Counted from the stretch's first letter, positions 51,681 through 60,757 are shown. The stretch is DNA of 64,000 nucleotides from Streptomyces asoensis (GCF_013085465.1 NZ_CP049838.1:5766001-5830000); one strand, 5' to 3'. Notes: generated by a model from the sequence alone, not told the origin. Translations and numbers: made by a program.

Positions 51681-51960
51681 CACGGGCGAGGTAGCCGTGG
51701 AGGGCGGCGCCGGAAAGCCACCGGCGGGCGACCCCGTCGACCGGACCCAGCACCAGGGACTCGACCAGTGGCAGCGGCAGTCGGGCCGACGCGCCGCTGC
51801 CCGGTCGGCCTCGGCTCGTGCGCACGCTGAGCCCGCTCGGCCGATCAGGTGATTTCATGATCGGTCCGGACGTTTCCGAGTGAGTCACCGATAGGGAACA
51901 TTTGCCCGCTCCTATTGTCCTACCTTGTCGATCTTCGGTGCGCAGGGTGTGGAGGATTTG

Positions 51961-53307
51961 GTGGGAAGACTCGGAAAGATTCCGCTCCGTAGCGGTTTGG
52001 TCTCGTGTGCCGTGCTGTCGGCCCTCACGGCCGCCGCGGTCGTGCCCGGCTCCGCGCAGGCCGCCGAGCCCGCTCCGGCGGAGCGGTGGATCGTGCAGCT
52101 GAAGGACACGGTCACCGATCCGGGCAAGGTCGCCGAGGAACAGACGCAGGGACAGGCGTCGGACGGCGGGAGCCGGCTGCGCCATGTGTTCGACGCCACC
52201 GTGGACGGGGCGGCCCTCAAGGGTTACGCCCTGGAGGCGACCGCGGACCAGATCGAGGCCATTCGCGCCGACCCGCAGGTCGCCTCGGTCGAACCCGACC
52301 AGCTGGTGTCCCTGCCCGAGCCGGTCGCCGGTTCGTCGGTGCAGGCGCCACGGCAGCGGACGGACAAGCCGGACGGGGGCGGGGTCGCGTACAAGGGCGA
52401 CCCGCTGCTCGCCGGGCAGTGGGGCCTGTTCCGGATCGGCGCCGTGGCGGGCTCCGACCACGGATTCCGGGTGCCCGCGGCCGCCCGGGTCGGGGTGGCG
52501 GTGCTGGACACCGGTGTGGACGCCGGCCACCCGGACCTGCGGGTCGCCGGGAACGCCAACTTCAGCACCTCTGCCGGCGCGGACGACTTCCACGGCCACG
52601 GGACGCATGTCGCGGGCATCGTCCAGGCGCTCAACAACGGCATCGGCGGGGAGGGCACCGCCCCCGGCAGCCGGCTGTGGAACGTCAAGGTCCTGGGCGA
52701 CAGCGGCTCAGGGCTCTTCTCCGACCTCATCGCGGGCCTGAACTGGGTGGCCCAGAACGCGAAGGCGAAGAACATCCGGGTCGCCAACCTGAGTCTGGGA
52801 ACCTCGGTGGACAGCCCGCTGGTGCACCAGGCCGTCCGGCTGGCCACGCAGGCGGGCGTCGCCGTGGTGGCCTCCGCGGGCAACGCCGGTACGACCGCGC
52901 TGAACTATCCGGCGGCCTACCCGGAGGCGATCAGCGTCGCCGCCACCACCGTGTTCGACCAGCGGGCCCCCTTCTCCAACTACGGGGCGTCGTGGGTGGA
53001 CATCGCGGCCCCGGGCACCGACATCCTCTCCACTCTCCCCACCCGCGGCACGGCCCTGGGCGAGGACCACGGCCTCCTCTCCGGTACGAGCATGGCCGCG
53101 CCGTTCGTCACCGGCTCCGCCGCGCTGTGCCTGACCTCCGGCCACTGCCAGGGGAACGCCCGCGACATCCTGCGCACGCTCGGCCGGGACGCCCGGTCCA
53201 TCGCCGGCACCGGCTCGGACTACCGGTACGGGCTCGTCCAGGTCGGCTGCTACTGGCAGACCGCTCCCAAGTGCTCGCCCAGGTCCGCCGAACACGACGC
53301 GGCCTAG
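51961..53307 (+). CDS. secreted S8-family serine protease (subtilase)
   Basis: 448 residues. Signal peptide (SGLVSCAVLSALTAAAVVPG, cleavage near SAQA), an I9 inhibitor propeptide (ERWIVQLKDTV to PQVASVEPDQLVS), then the subtilisin domain with Asp183 in VAVLDTGVDAGHPDL, His213 in GHGTHVAGI, Asn near ASAGNAG and Ser377 in SGTSMAAPF. Four cysteines near the end may form disulfides. GTG 51961 is favoured by GGAGG upstream; a TTG at 51925 would add 12 residues. It is a secreted protease with an autoprocessed propeptide. Confidence 0.92.
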   Translation: MGRLGKIPLRSGLVSCAVLSALTAAAVVPGSAQAAEPAPAERWIVQLKDTVTDPGKVAEEQTQGQASDGGSRLRHVFDATVDGAALKGYALEATADQIEAIRADPQVASVEPDQLVSLPEPVAGSSVQAPRQRTDKPDGGGVAYKGDPLLAGQWGLFRIGAVAGSDHGFRVPAAARVGVAVLDTGVDAGHPDLRVAGNANFSTSAGADDFHGHGTHVAGIVQALNNGIGGEGTAPGSRLWNVKVLGDSGSGLFSDLIAGLNWVAQNAKAKNIRVANLSLGTSVDSPLVHQAVRLATQAGVAVVASAGNAGTTALNYPAAYPEAISVAATTVFDQRAPFSNYGASWVDIAAPGTDILSTLPTRGTALGEDHGLLSGTSMAAPFVTGSAALCLTSGHCQGNARDILRTLGRDARSIAGTGSDYRYGLVQVGCYWQTAPKCSPRSAEHDAA

Positions 53308-53355
53308 GATCCGTCCCCGACCCGGGGTCGCCCGTTCCGGCGGGGCCCCGCGTCC

Positions 53356-53395
53356 GCGCCCTCGGCGCCCGCGTCTCACCGAGACCGCAGGGCGC
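53356..53395. terminator. nested hairpin between subtilase and PLDc_N genes
   Basis: GCGCCCT (53356-53362) pairs with AGGGCGC (53389-53395), and inside it GTCTC (53373-53377) pairs with GAGAC (53381-53385) around ACC. It lies between two convergent genes; the outer stem is short. Confidence 0.35.
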
Positions 53396-53407
53396 CGTCG
53401 GCGTGTC

Positions 53408-53824
53408 TCAGGTCTGCGGAGGCTGGGGGTCCTCACCGGACTCGCGGCGCTTCAGCTCCTCCTCGCGGCGGCGCAGGTCGGCCTCCCAGTCCTTGAGGAG
53501 AGCTTCGTCGTCCTTCTTGTCCTCTTCCTGGTTCTCTTTCAGGGACTTGAGGAACTCGGGGTTGTCGTCCGGCGCGACCCACTCGGCGCGTCGGGCGCGG
53601 GGCGACTCGGCCGCAGTGCCACCGCCGCCCACGGGCGCGCGCCGCGCCTTGCCTGCCACCAGCCAGGCGACCGGACCGACGAGCACCTCGCCGAAGAGCA
53701 GGATGATGATGACCCAGACCACCTTCGGCAGCCCCCGCACCTCCTCCTCGGGGGTGTTGAGGCAGTCGATGAAGGCGTAGATCCACAGCGCCAGTACCAG
53801 CAGGAACGGCAGATACCTGAGCAT
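53408..53824 (-). CDS. PLDc_N-type small membrane protein
   Basis: 138 residues from ATG 53822-53824. Two membrane helices (YLPFLLVLALWIYAFIDCLN; VWVIIILLFGEVLVGPVAWL) with the PLDc_N features FIDCLNTPEEEVRGLPKVVW and VGPVAWLVAGK between and after them. The rest is a cytoplasmic, highly charged tail (KSLKENQEEDKKDDEALLKD, RRREEELKRRE) that may form a coiled coil. The domain is named for its presence in front of phospholipase D-like nucleases; here it stands alone. Role unknown. Confidence 0.85.
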   Translation of the reverse strand: MLRYLPFLLVLALWIYAFIDCLNTPEEEVRGLPKVVWVIIILLFGEVLVGPVAWLVAGKARRAPVGGGGTAAESPRARRAEWVAPDDNPEFLKSLKENQEEDKKDDEALLKDWEADLRRREEELKRRESGEDPQPPQT

Positions 53825-54000
53825 GGTGGCGGGTTCCCCCAGGAGACGGCGACGGGGCGCGGGACGGCCCCGGTGATCGGGCCAGGGTAGCGGGTGGCGG
53901 AAATCGTTCCCTCACGGGCGGGCGGCTGGTGCGTGGGCGTGGTGCGCCGCGGTGCGGGGGCGTAGTGCGGGGCGCGCGTCGGCGCCGGACGGGCCTCGGC

Positions 54001-54006
54001 GATACT
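54001..54006 (+). promoter_or_regulatory. -10-like GATACT, leaderless start of the menaquinone operon
   Basis: GATACT ends seven bases before ATG 54014 and no ribosome site stands between. The first menaquinone gene is therefore probably read from a leaderless mRNA. Confidence 0.4.
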
Positions 54007-54013
54007 GGGACGC

Positions 54014-55471
54014 ATGGCTTACGACGATCTTCGTTCCCTGCTCAGGGCACTGGAACGCGAAGGCGACCTCAAGCGCGTCAAGGCTGAGGTCGATCCGTAT
54101 CTGGAGGTCGGGGAGATCGTCGACCGGGTCCAGAAGTCCGGTGGCCCCGCGCTGCTCTTCGAGAACGTGAAGGGGTCGAGCATGCCCCTCGCGATGAACG
54201 TGTTCGGCACCGACCGGCGGCTCCTGAAGGCCCTCGGCCTCAAGTCGTACGCCGAGATCAGCGAGAAGATCGGCGGCCTGCTGCGGCCCGAGCTGCCGCA
54301 CGGCTTCGTCGGGGTCCGCGAGGCGTTCGGCAAGCTCGGCGCGATGACGCACGTCCCGCCGAAGAAGGTGAAGCCCCAGGACGCGCCCGTCCAGGAGGTG
54401 GTCCTGCACGGCGACGACGTCGACCTCGACGCCCTCCCGGCCCTCTTCACCTGGCCGCAGGACGGCGGCTCCTTCTTCAACCTGGGCCTGACGCACACCA
54501 AGGACCCGGAGAGCGGGATCCGCAACCTCGGCCTGTACCGCCTCCAGCGCCACGACAAGCGCACGATCGGCATGCACTGGCAGATCCACAAGGACAGCCG
54601 CAACCACTACCAGGTCGCGGCCCGCAAGGGCGAGAAGCTCCCCGTCGCGATCGCCTTCGGCTGCCCGCCCGCCGTGACGTACGCCTCCACCGCCCCGCTC
54701 CCCGGAGACATCGACGAGTACCTCTTCGCCGGCTTCATCGCGGGCAAGCGGATCGAGATGGTCGACTGCAAGACGGTGCCGCTCCAGGTGCCGGCGCAGG
54801 CGGAGGTCGTGATCGAGGGCTGGCTGGAGCCGGGCGAGATGCTGCCGGAGGGCCCCTTCGGCGACCACACCGGCTTCTACACCCCGCAGGAGCCGTTCCC
54901 CGCCCTGAAGATCGACTGCGTGACGATGCGCAAGCGTCCGCTGCTCCAGTCGATCGTGGTCGGCCGGCCGCCGACGGAGGACGGCCCGCTGGGCCGCGCC
55001 ACGGAACGCTTCTTCCTCCCGCTGCTGAAGATCATCGTCCCGGACATCGTGGACTACCACCTGCCCGAGGCCGGCGGCTTCCACAACTGCGCGATCGTCT
55101 CGATCGACAAGAAGTACCCCAAGCACGCGCAGAAGGTCATGCACGCGGTCTGGGGCGCCCACATGATGTCCCTGACCAAGCTGATCGTGGTCGTCGACGC
55201 GGACTGCGACGTCCACGATCTGCACGAGGTCGCGTGGCGGGCCCTCGGCAACACCGACTACGCCCGTGACCTGTCCGTCGTCGAAGGCCCGGTCGACCAT
55301 CTCGACCATGCCTCCTACCAGCAGTTCTGGGGCGGCAAGGCGGGCATCGACGCGACGCGGAAGTGGCCCGAGGAGGGGTACACGCGGGACGGCGGCTGGC
55401 CGGAGATGGTGCTGTCCGACCCGGATACGGCGGCGAAGGTCGACCGCCGCTGGAAGGAGTACGGCCTGTGA
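54014..55471 (+). CDS. mqnL: UbiD-like decarboxylase of futalosine menaquinone synthesis
   Basis: 485 residues. A UbiD-family decarboxylase which uses the prenylated FMN made by its UbiX-like partner. Family features include ALLFENVKGSSMPLAMNVFG near residue 53, GMHWQIHKDSRNHY, a conserved Arg/Glu region in EGPFGDHTGFYTPQEPF, and PDIVDYHLPEAGGFHN. In S. coelicolor the equivalent gene (SCO4490, from memory) acts in late futalosine-pathway steps, decarboxylating the prenylated naphthoate. It overlaps mqnP by four bases (GTGA). ATG 54014 agrees with the family's start MAYDDLRSLL. Confidence 0.9.
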   Translation: MAYDDLRSLLRALEREGDLKRVKAEVDPYLEVGEIVDRVQKSGGPALLFENVKGSSMPLAMNVFGTDRRLLKALGLKSYAEISEKIGGLLRPELPHGFVGVREAFGKLGAMTHVPPKKVKPQDAPVQEVVLHGDDVDLDALPALFTWPQDGGSFFNLGLTHTKDPESGIRNLGLYRLQRHDKRTIGMHWQIHKDSRNHYQVAARKGEKLPVAIAFGCPPAVTYASTAPLPGDIDEYLFAGFIAGKRIEMVDCKTVPLQVPAQAEVVIEGWLEPGEMLPEGPFGDHTGFYTPQEPFPALKIDCVTMRKRPLLQSIVVGRPPTEDGPLGRATERFFLPLLKIIVPDIVDYHLPEAGGFHNCAIVSIDKKYPKHAQKVMHAVWGAHMMSLTKLIVVVDADCDVHDLHEVAWRALGNTDYARDLSVVEGPVDHLDHASYQQFWGGKAGIDATRKWPEEGYTRDGGWPEMVLSDPDTAAKVDRRWKEYGL

Positions 55472-56370
55472 GTTCCGCTTCCGCAGCGCTTCCGCAGCCA
55501 GGACGCACCAAGGCCTTCCTGCGGCTGGTGATGATCGAGCACTCGGTCTTCGCGCTGCCCTTCGCCTACATCGCCGCGCTGACGGCGATGTTCCAGACCG
55601 ACGAGAACATCCACTGGGGCAGGCTGCTGCTGGTCACCGTCTGCATGGTGGGCCTGCGCACCTTCGCCATGGCGGTCAACCGGATCATCGACCGCGAGAT
55701 CGACGCCCGTAACCCCCGCACGGCGCACCGCGAGCTGGTGACGGGCGCGATGTCGGTGCGGCACGCCTGGACCGGCGCCCTGATCGCCCTGGTGATCTTC
55801 CTGGGCGCGGCGGCGCTGCTGAACCCGCTCTGCCTGGCCCTGGCCCCCATCGCGGTGATCCCGATGGTGGTGTACCCGTACGGCAAACGCTTCACGAACT
55901 TCCCGCAGGCCATCCTCGGCCTGGCGCAGGCGATGGGCCCGATCGGCGGCTGGCTGGCGATCACCGGCGAGTGGTCCTGGGACGCGGTGATCCTGGGCCT
56001 GGCGGTGGGCATCTGGATCGGCGGCTTCGACCTGATCTACGCCTGCCAGGACGTTGAGACGGACCGCGAGGTCGGCGTCATGTCGGTCCCGGCCCGCTTC
56101 GGCATTCCGGCGGCAATCCGGGGTGCGCGGGTCTGTCACGCGATCACGACGGCCCTGTTCGTCTGGTACGCCCTGGCCACGGACGCCGGCGCCTTCTTCT
56201 GGTTCGGCCTGGTGATCGTCGCGGCTGCCTTCGGCTACGAGCACACGATCGTGCGGCCCCATGACCTGACCCGCCTGAACAGGGCGTTCTTCTCGACGAA
56301 CGGGTTCATCGGCATCAGCCTGTTCGGGTGCGCGCTGATCGACCTGCTGGTGCGGGGGCTCACGGTCTAG
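55468..56370 (+). CDS. mqnP: UbiA-family prenyltransferase of menaquinone synthesis
   Basis: 300 residues from GTG 55468, overlapping the mqnL stop. About eight membrane helices; the two diphosphate-binding Asp motifs are NRIIDREIDARNPRTAHREL (first) and YACQDVETDREVGVMS (second). It attaches the polyprenyl chain to 1,4-dihydroxy-6-naphthoate in the membrane. It sits between the decarboxylase subunits, as in other actinobacteria using futalosine. Confidence 0.92.
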   Translation: MSSASAALPQPGRTKAFLRLVMIEHSVFALPFAYIAALTAMFQTDENIHWGRLLLVTVCMVGLRTFAMAVNRIIDREIDARNPRTAHRELVTGAMSVRHAWTGALIALVIFLGAAALLNPLCLALAPIAVIPMVVYPYGKRFTNFPQAILGLAQAMGPIGGWLAITGEWSWDAVILGLAVGIWIGGFDLIYACQDVETDREVGVMSVPARFGIPAAIRGARVCHAITTALFVWYALATDAGAFFWFGLVIVAAAFGYEHTIVRPHDLTRLNRAFFSTNGFIGISLFGCALIDLLVRGLTV

Positions 56371-56480
56371 GGGCCTGTCCGGTCCGTGTAGTCCGTCCGG
56401 GTGAACGGGTGCGTGGAGGGAGCGAAGGGGGCACGCGGGCTCCAGGGCCGACCGGTCCTGAAGACCTCTCCGCCCACCGG

Positions 56481-56486
56481 TACGCT
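56481..56486 (+). promoter_or_regulatory. -10 element TACGCT, leaderless start of mqnM
   Basis: TACGCT ends six bases before GTG 56493, which favours that GTG over GTG 56517 as the start and suggests that mqnM has its own promoter. Confidence 0.45.
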
Positions 56487-56492
56487 CAAGGT

Positions 56493-57188
56493 GTGAACGC
56501 AGGAGAAACGCAGCGCGTGCCTTGGATCGTGGGGGTGTCCGGGGCGTCCGGTACGCCCTATGCCGCCGCTGTGCTGCGCGCGCTGCTCGCCGCGGGCGAG
56601 AGCGTCGACCTGGTGGTCAGCCGGGCCTCGCGGCTCACCCTGCTCGACGAGACGGGGATCTCCTTCCGGGACGCGCACTGGCGCGACGACCTGCGGGAAT
56701 GGCTTGCGCGAGGGGCCGACGGGAAGCCGGGCACCTTCGACGTGGACCTCGGAGGCGAGGGTGACGGCGACCGGGTGCGGTACTGGGCGGCCGGGGACCT
56801 GGCCGCCGGGCCGTCCTCCGGGTCGTACGCCACGAAGGGCATGCTGATCGTGCCCGCCTCCACCGCCTGTGTGGCCGGGGTCGCCCTCGGGCTCTCCAAG
56901 GACCTGCTCCAGCGGGCGGCGAGCGTGACGCTCAAGGAGCGGCGTCCGCTGGTCGTGGCCGTACGGGAGACCCCGCTGAACGGGCAGACCCTGCGTCATC
57001 TGGTCGCCCTGGACGAGGCGGGCGCGAGCGTCGTGCCGGCCTCCCCGGCCTTCTACGCGGGCGCCACCCACATCCAGGACCTGGTGGATTTCGTCGCCGG
57101 GCGGGTCCTCGACGCGGCGGGCGTCGAGCACGGGCTGTACCGCCGCTGGAAGGGCGAGATCGGCGGCGGCTCCCGTCCTCCCGCCTGA
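56493..57188 (+). CDS. mqnM: UbiX-like flavin prenyltransferase
   Basis: 231 residues. Starts with VGVSGASGTPYAAAVLRAL, the flavin-binding Rossmann-like site, then VVSRASRLTLLDE, SGSYATKGMLIVPASTACVA with the conserved Ser/Thr positions, and RPLVVAVRETPLN. UbiX enzymes join dimethylallyl phosphate to FMN, giving the cofactor for UbiD-type decarboxylases; the partner is the mqnL product at 54014. A loop of about 40 residues (RGADGKPGTFDVDLGGEG) is inserted, as in other actinobacterial forms. GTG 56493 lies at leaderless distance from its -10. Confidence 0.9.
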   Translation: MNAGETQRVPWIVGVSGASGTPYAAAVLRALLAAGESVDLVVSRASRLTLLDETGISFRDAHWRDDLREWLARGADGKPGTFDVDLGGEGDGDRVRYWAAGDLAAGPSSGSYATKGMLIVPASTACVAGVALGLSKDLLQRAASVTLKERRPLVVAVRETPLNGQTLRHLVALDEAGASVVPASPAFYAGATHIQDLVDFVAGRVLDAAGVEHGLYRRWKGEIGGGSRPPA

Positions 57189-57301
57189 GCGTCGGACGGC
57201 GGTGGGCGGCAAGCACGGCACGCACCACCGCTTCAGGAACACCCACTTCAGGCACTCCCCCCACACCACTTCATCTCTCCTCACCGGAAGGCTTAGATCG
57301 C

Positions 57302-57757
57302 ATGGACGCGGTGGACAGGCAGCTCATCCAGGCCCTGAGGGAGAACGGCCGGGCCTCCTACGCGGAGCTGGGACGCCTCGTCGGTCTGTCGGGACCCAGC
57401 GTCACCGACCGCATCAACCGGCTGGAGGCGGCCGGTGTCATCACCGGCTACCGCGCCACGGTGAACGCCGCCCAGCTCGGTCTCGGCGTCACCGCCCTCA
57501 TCGGCATCTCCCTCTCCGACGCCGCCGACCACGAGGACGTGGCGAACCGGATGAAGGACCTCAGCGAGATCGAGGACTGCTGGTTCATCGCCGGCGACGA
57601 CTCGTTCATGCTCAAGGTGCGGGCGAACGACGTGGACGGTCTTGAGCGGATCATCCGGCGGCTCAGCGGGACCAAGGGCGTGTCCCGGACCCGTACCACC
57701 ATCGTGCTCTCCACCAAGTGGGAGAACCGGGTCGGGGAGCTTCCGGAGGAGGTCTAG
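57302..57757 (+). CDS. Lrp/AsnC-family transcriptional regulator
   Basis: 151 residues from ATG 57302, preceded by GGAAGG. N-terminal helix-turn-helix (MDAVDRQLIQALRENGRASY, then LVGLSGPSVTDRINRLEAAG) and the C-terminal RAM/ligand domain (GVTALIGISLSD, IEDCWFIAGDDSFMLKVRAN, GVSRTRTTIVLST). It lies within the menaquinone cluster and is conserved there in Streptomyces, so it may answer to an amino acid or pathway product and control the mqn genes; that is inference. Confidence 0.93.
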   Translation: MDAVDRQLIQALRENGRASYAELGRLVGLSGPSVTDRINRLEAAGVITGYRATVNAAQLGLGVTALIGISLSDAADHEDVANRMKDLSEIEDCWFIAGDDSFMLKVRANDVDGLERIIRRLSGTKGVSRTRTTIVLSTKWENRVGELPEEV

Positions 57758-57831
57758 CCGTACGGTTGGTCGTCGGTGGCGTCATCGCAGGAAGTCGCGG
57801 AAGTCGCAGAAAGTCGTAGAGAGGTGTGGGC

Positions 57832-58995
57832 ATGGATGTCGGACTCAAGCGCGAGCTGGAGCAGAAGGTCAGGGCCGGTGAGCGGCTGACCCGAGAGGAC
57901 GGCATCGCGCTGTACGAGTCGGACGACCTGGCGTGGCTGGGCGGACTGGCGCACGAGGTGCGGACCCGCAAGAACGGCGACGTCGTGCACTTCAACGTCA
58001 ACCGTCACCTCAACATGACGAACGTGTGCACGGCCTCCTGCGCCTACTGCTCCTTCCAGCGCAAGCCGGGCGAGAAGGACGCGTACACGATGCGCATCGA
58101 GGAGGCGGTGAAGCTCGCCAAGGCGATGGAGGGCGAGAACCTCACCGAGCTGCACATCGTCAACGGCCTGCACCCGAACCTGCCGTGGCGCTACTACCCG
58201 CGCTCGCTGCGCGAGCTGAAGGCCGCGCTCCCGAACGTCTCCCTGAAGGCGTTCACGGCCACGGAGATCCACCACTTCGAGACGATCAGCGGGCTGTCCG
58301 CCTCCGAGATCCTCGACGAGCTGATCGACGCCGGTCTGGAGTCGCTGACCGGCGGCGGCGCCGAGATCTTCGACTGGGAGGTCCGGCAGCACATCGTCGA
58401 CCACCGCACCCACTGGGAGGACTGGTCGCGCATCCACCGGCTGGCGCACGAGAAGGGGCTCAAGACCCCGTGCACCATGCTGTACGGCCACATCGAGGAG
58501 CCCCGCCACCGCGTCGACCACGTCCTGCGCCTGCGTGAGCTCCAGGACGAGACGGACGGCTTCCAGGTCTTCATCCCGCTGCGCTACCAGCACGACTTCG
58601 TGGACATGCAGGACGGCAAGGTCCGCAACCGGCTCCAGGCCCGCACCCAGATGGCGACCGGCGCGGAGGCCCTCAAGACCTTCGCGGTCTCCCGGCTGCT
58701 CTTCGACAACGTCCCGCACGTCAAGGTCTTCTGGGTCATGCACGGCGTCCAGACCGCGCAGCTCGCGCTCCAGCACGGCGCCGACGACATGGACGGCTCG
58801 GTCGTCGAGTACAAGATCACGCACGACGCCGACAACTACGGCACCCCGAACAAGCTGACCCGCGACGACCTGCTGGACCTCATCCGGGACGCCGGCTTCC
58901 GCCCGATGGAGCGCAACACGCGGTACGAGATCATCCGCGAGTACGACGGCCCCGACCCGGCGCTCCGCGAGTCGCCGCAGCCGATGCGGGTGTGA
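57832..58995 (+). CDS. mqnE: aminofutalosine synthase (radical SAM)
   Basis: 387 residues. Radical-SAM enzyme which joins the adenosyl group of S-adenosylmethionine to 3-[(1-carboxyvinyl)oxy]benzoate, giving 6-amino-6-deoxyfutalosine. The cluster-binding motif is TNVCTASCAYCSFQ (C-x3-C-x2-C) near residues 61-74, followed by the family runs ELHIVNGLHPNLPWRYY, SLKAFTATEIHHFE, GLESLTGGGAEIFD and PCTMLYGHIEEP. The length and sequence suit MqnE better than MqnC. ATG 57832 has AGAGG upstream; a GTG six bases before it is possible. Confidence 0.93.
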   Translation: MDVGLKRELEQKVRAGERLTREDGIALYESDDLAWLGGLAHEVRTRKNGDVVHFNVNRHLNMTNVCTASCAYCSFQRKPGEKDAYTMRIEEAVKLAKAMEGENLTELHIVNGLHPNLPWRYYPRSLRELKAALPNVSLKAFTATEIHHFETISGLSASEILDELIDAGLESLTGGGAEIFDWEVRQHIVDHRTHWEDWSRIHRLAHEKGLKTPCTMLYGHIEEPRHRVDHVLRLRELQDETDGFQVFIPLRYQHDFVDMQDGKVRNRLQARTQMATGAEALKTFAVSRLLFDNVPHVKVFWVMHGVQTAQLALQHGADDMDGSVVEYKITHDADNYGTPNKLTRDDLLDLIRDAGFRPMERNTRYEIIREYDGPDPALRESPQPMRV

Positions 58996-59109
58996 GTTCA
59001 GGTGCGCTTACGGGGGTGAGCGCGGGTGGGCGTTCCGGCGGGCGCGAGGGCGTCCGCCGGGGGCCTGTCCAGGATCCGAAAGCGGCGGCACGCAGCACGC
59101 CGTAAGGAT

Positions 59110-59115
59110 TACGAT
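59110..59115 (+). promoter_or_regulatory. -10 element TACGAT, leaderless start of the GNAT gene
   Basis: TACGAT ends six bases before GTG 59122, with no ribosome site in between, matching the other leaderless starts of this region. Confidence 0.5.
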
Positions 59116-59121
59116 CCTGGT

Positions 59122-59646
59122 GTGTCCCTTACCTTCACTCTCGACCCCGCCGTCACCCCCGCCCTGCGTGACGGCATCCTCGACCTGTGGACGGACGTCT
59201 CCAACGCGGGCGGAGCCGTCGGCTTCGTGGCACCGGTGGAGCGCGAGACGGTCCGGCCGGAACTGGTCCGCCACCTCGTCCAGATGGCCGAGGGCCGCAC
59301 CCGGCTGCTCGTCGGACACGACGCGGCCGGCGAGGTGGCCGCGACGGCGTTCTTCAGCTTCAACACCCACCGGCTCCAGACCCACTGGGTGATGCTCTAC
59401 ACGGTGATGGTGCACCCCCGGCACCAGGGCAAGGGCTACGGCCGCGACCTGCTGGCGGCCGCCGCCGAGGAGGCCCGCGCCTTCGACGGCATCGACGCGA
59501 TCCGGCTCACCTGCCGCGGCGGACTCGGCCTGGAGCACTTCTACGGCTCCTGCGGCTACAAGGAGGTCGGCCGGATACCCGGGGCCATCAGGGTCGCGCC
59601 GGACGACGACCGGGACGACATCATCATGCTGCTGCCACTGGCGTGA
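59122..59646 (+). CDS. GNAT-family N-acetyltransferase
   Basis: 174 residues with the GNAT fold: VMLYTVMVHPRHQGKGYGRD holds beta4 and the acetyl-CoA loop Q-G-K-G-Y-G, then DLLAAAAEEARAFDGIDAIR and GLGLEHFYGSCGYKEVGRIP. The acceptor is unknown. GTG 59122 stands at leaderless distance from TACGAT. It follows mqnE by 126 bases and seems independently transcribed. Confidence 0.88.
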   Translation: MSLTFTLDPAVTPALRDGILDLWTDVSNAGGAVGFVAPVERETVRPELVRHLVQMAEGRTRLLVGHDAAGEVAATAFFSFNTHRLQTHWVMLYTVMVHPRHQGKGYGRDLLAAAAEEARAFDGIDAIRLTCRGGLGLEHFYGSCGYKEVGRIPGAIRVAPDDDRDDIIMLLPLA

Positions 59647-59742
59647 CCGCCGCTCCGAGCGCTCGCACCCCGATGCAAGATCGGGACCCCGGCGTGCTTC
59701 ACTGGATGACGGCCCCTTTTGGATTCGGAAGAGTGGATTGAC

Positions 59743-60051
59743 ATGCTCCGCTACACACTGATGCGCCTCGGTGTCTTCGCCGGCTGCCTCGTGGTCGTCT
59801 GGGGTCTCGTCTACTCGGGCGTCGTCCCCCGCGGTCTCGGCGACTCCAACATCATGTGGGTCCTGCTGCTCTCGCTGGTGATCTCCGCGCCGATCAGCTT
59901 CGTGGTGCTGCGCAAGGAGCGCGACCGCGCCTCGGTGCACGTCGTGGAGCGGGTGGACCGGATGAAGGCCAACCTGGAGGCCAACAAGTCCCAGGAGGAC
60001 GCCACGATCGACGAGGCGACGCGCACCCAGGGCCAGACGCAGACCTCGTAG
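59743..60051 (+). CDS. DUF4229 membrane protein
   Basis: 102 residues from ATG 59743, which has CGGAAGAG upstream. MLRYTLMRLGVFAGCLVVVW starts the first of two membrane helices; the second is IMWVLLLSLVISAPISFVVL, followed by the conserved KERDRASVHVVERVDRMKA amphipathic helix and a Gln/Thr-rich end. Family of unknown function, common near the menaquinone genes in Streptomyces as far as I recall. Confidence 0.85.
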   Translation: MLRYTLMRLGVFAGCLVVVWGLVYSGVVPRGLGDSNIMWVLLLSLVISAPISFVVLRKERDRASVHVVERVDRMKANLEANKSQEDATIDEATRTQGQTQTS

Positions 60052-60100
60052 CCGCGTCACGCGGCGGGGCGGGCCGGGCCGGGACCCGAGCGGGCCCAAC

Positions 60101-60106
60101 TACGCT
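60101..60106 (+). promoter_or_regulatory. -10 element TACGCT, leaderless start of the TetR gene
   Basis: TACGCT ends six bases before ATG 60113, and GTGCTC is the only sequence between. This is one of the clearest leaderless cases in the window. Confidence 0.5.
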
Positions 60107-60112
60107 GTGCTC

Positions 60113-60757
60113 ATGGGGACCGTGAAGACCAAGCGGATGCCGCGTGCGGTCCGTGAGCAGCAGATGCTGGACGCCGCCGTGGAGACCTTCGGCCGCCGGG
60201 GGTACATGGCCGCGTCGATGGACGAGATCGCCGAACTCGCGGGCGTGTCCAAGCCGTTGGTGTACCTGTATCTGAACTCCAAGGAAGACCTCTTCACCGC
60301 ATGCATCCGGCGCGAGGCCACGGCGCTCGTCGAGGCGGTGCGCACCGGCGTCCGTACCGACCTGCCCGCCGACCGCCAACTCTGGGACGGTCTGCGGGCG
60401 TTCTTCGCGCACACCGCCGAGCATCCGCACGCCTGGTCCGTCCTGCATCTCCAGGCCCGCACGCACGGCGAGCCCTTCGCCGCCGAGGTCACGGCGATGC
60501 GCGAGGAGATCGTCGCGTTCGTCACGCAGCTGATCGTGGTCGCGGCCCGGGAAGCCCACCGGGACCCCGACCTGCCCGAACGAGAGGTCGCCGGACTCGC
60601 CGAGGCGCTGGTCGGCGCCGCCGAGTCCCTCGCCGCCTGGGCCAACACCGCCGACGGCACCACGGCCCGGCAGGCGGCGGCCACCCTGATGAACTTCGCC
60701 TGGGCAGGCCTGGGCAACCTCATGGAGAGCCGCCCCTGGACTCCGCCGGAGGCCTGA
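60113..60757 (+). CDS. TetR-family transcriptional regulator
   Basis: 214 residues. The N-terminal DNA-binding domain is clear: REQQMLDAAVETFGRRGYMA, ASMDEIAELAGVSKPLVYLY, LNSKEDLFTACIRREA. The rest is the helical ligand domain with no assigned effector. It converges on the MaoC gene (29-base gap) in a lipid-metabolism locus whose divergent promoter carries a TetR-like palindrome, so this protein is a candidate regulator of that locus. Confidence 0.9.
   Translation: MGTVKTKRMPRAVREQQMLDAAVETFGRRGYMAASMDEIAELAGVSKPLVYLYLNSKEDLFTACIRREATALVEAVRTGVRTDLPADRQLWDGLRAFFAHTAEHPHAWSVLHLQARTHGEPFAAEVTAMREEIVAFVTQLIVVAAREAHRDPDLPEREVAGLAEALVGAAESLAAWANTADGTTARQAAATLMNFAWAGLGNLMESRPWTPPEA

Noticed and set aside
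51619..51858. A minus-strand open frame of 79 codons (ATG 51856-51858) with protein-like sequence PLVESLVLGPVDGVARRWLS.
   Set aside because: It overlaps the end of the phosphatidyltransferase gene by 62 bases, has no ribosome site, and the overlapping part is only the shadow of that gene. It may be real but I could not support it.
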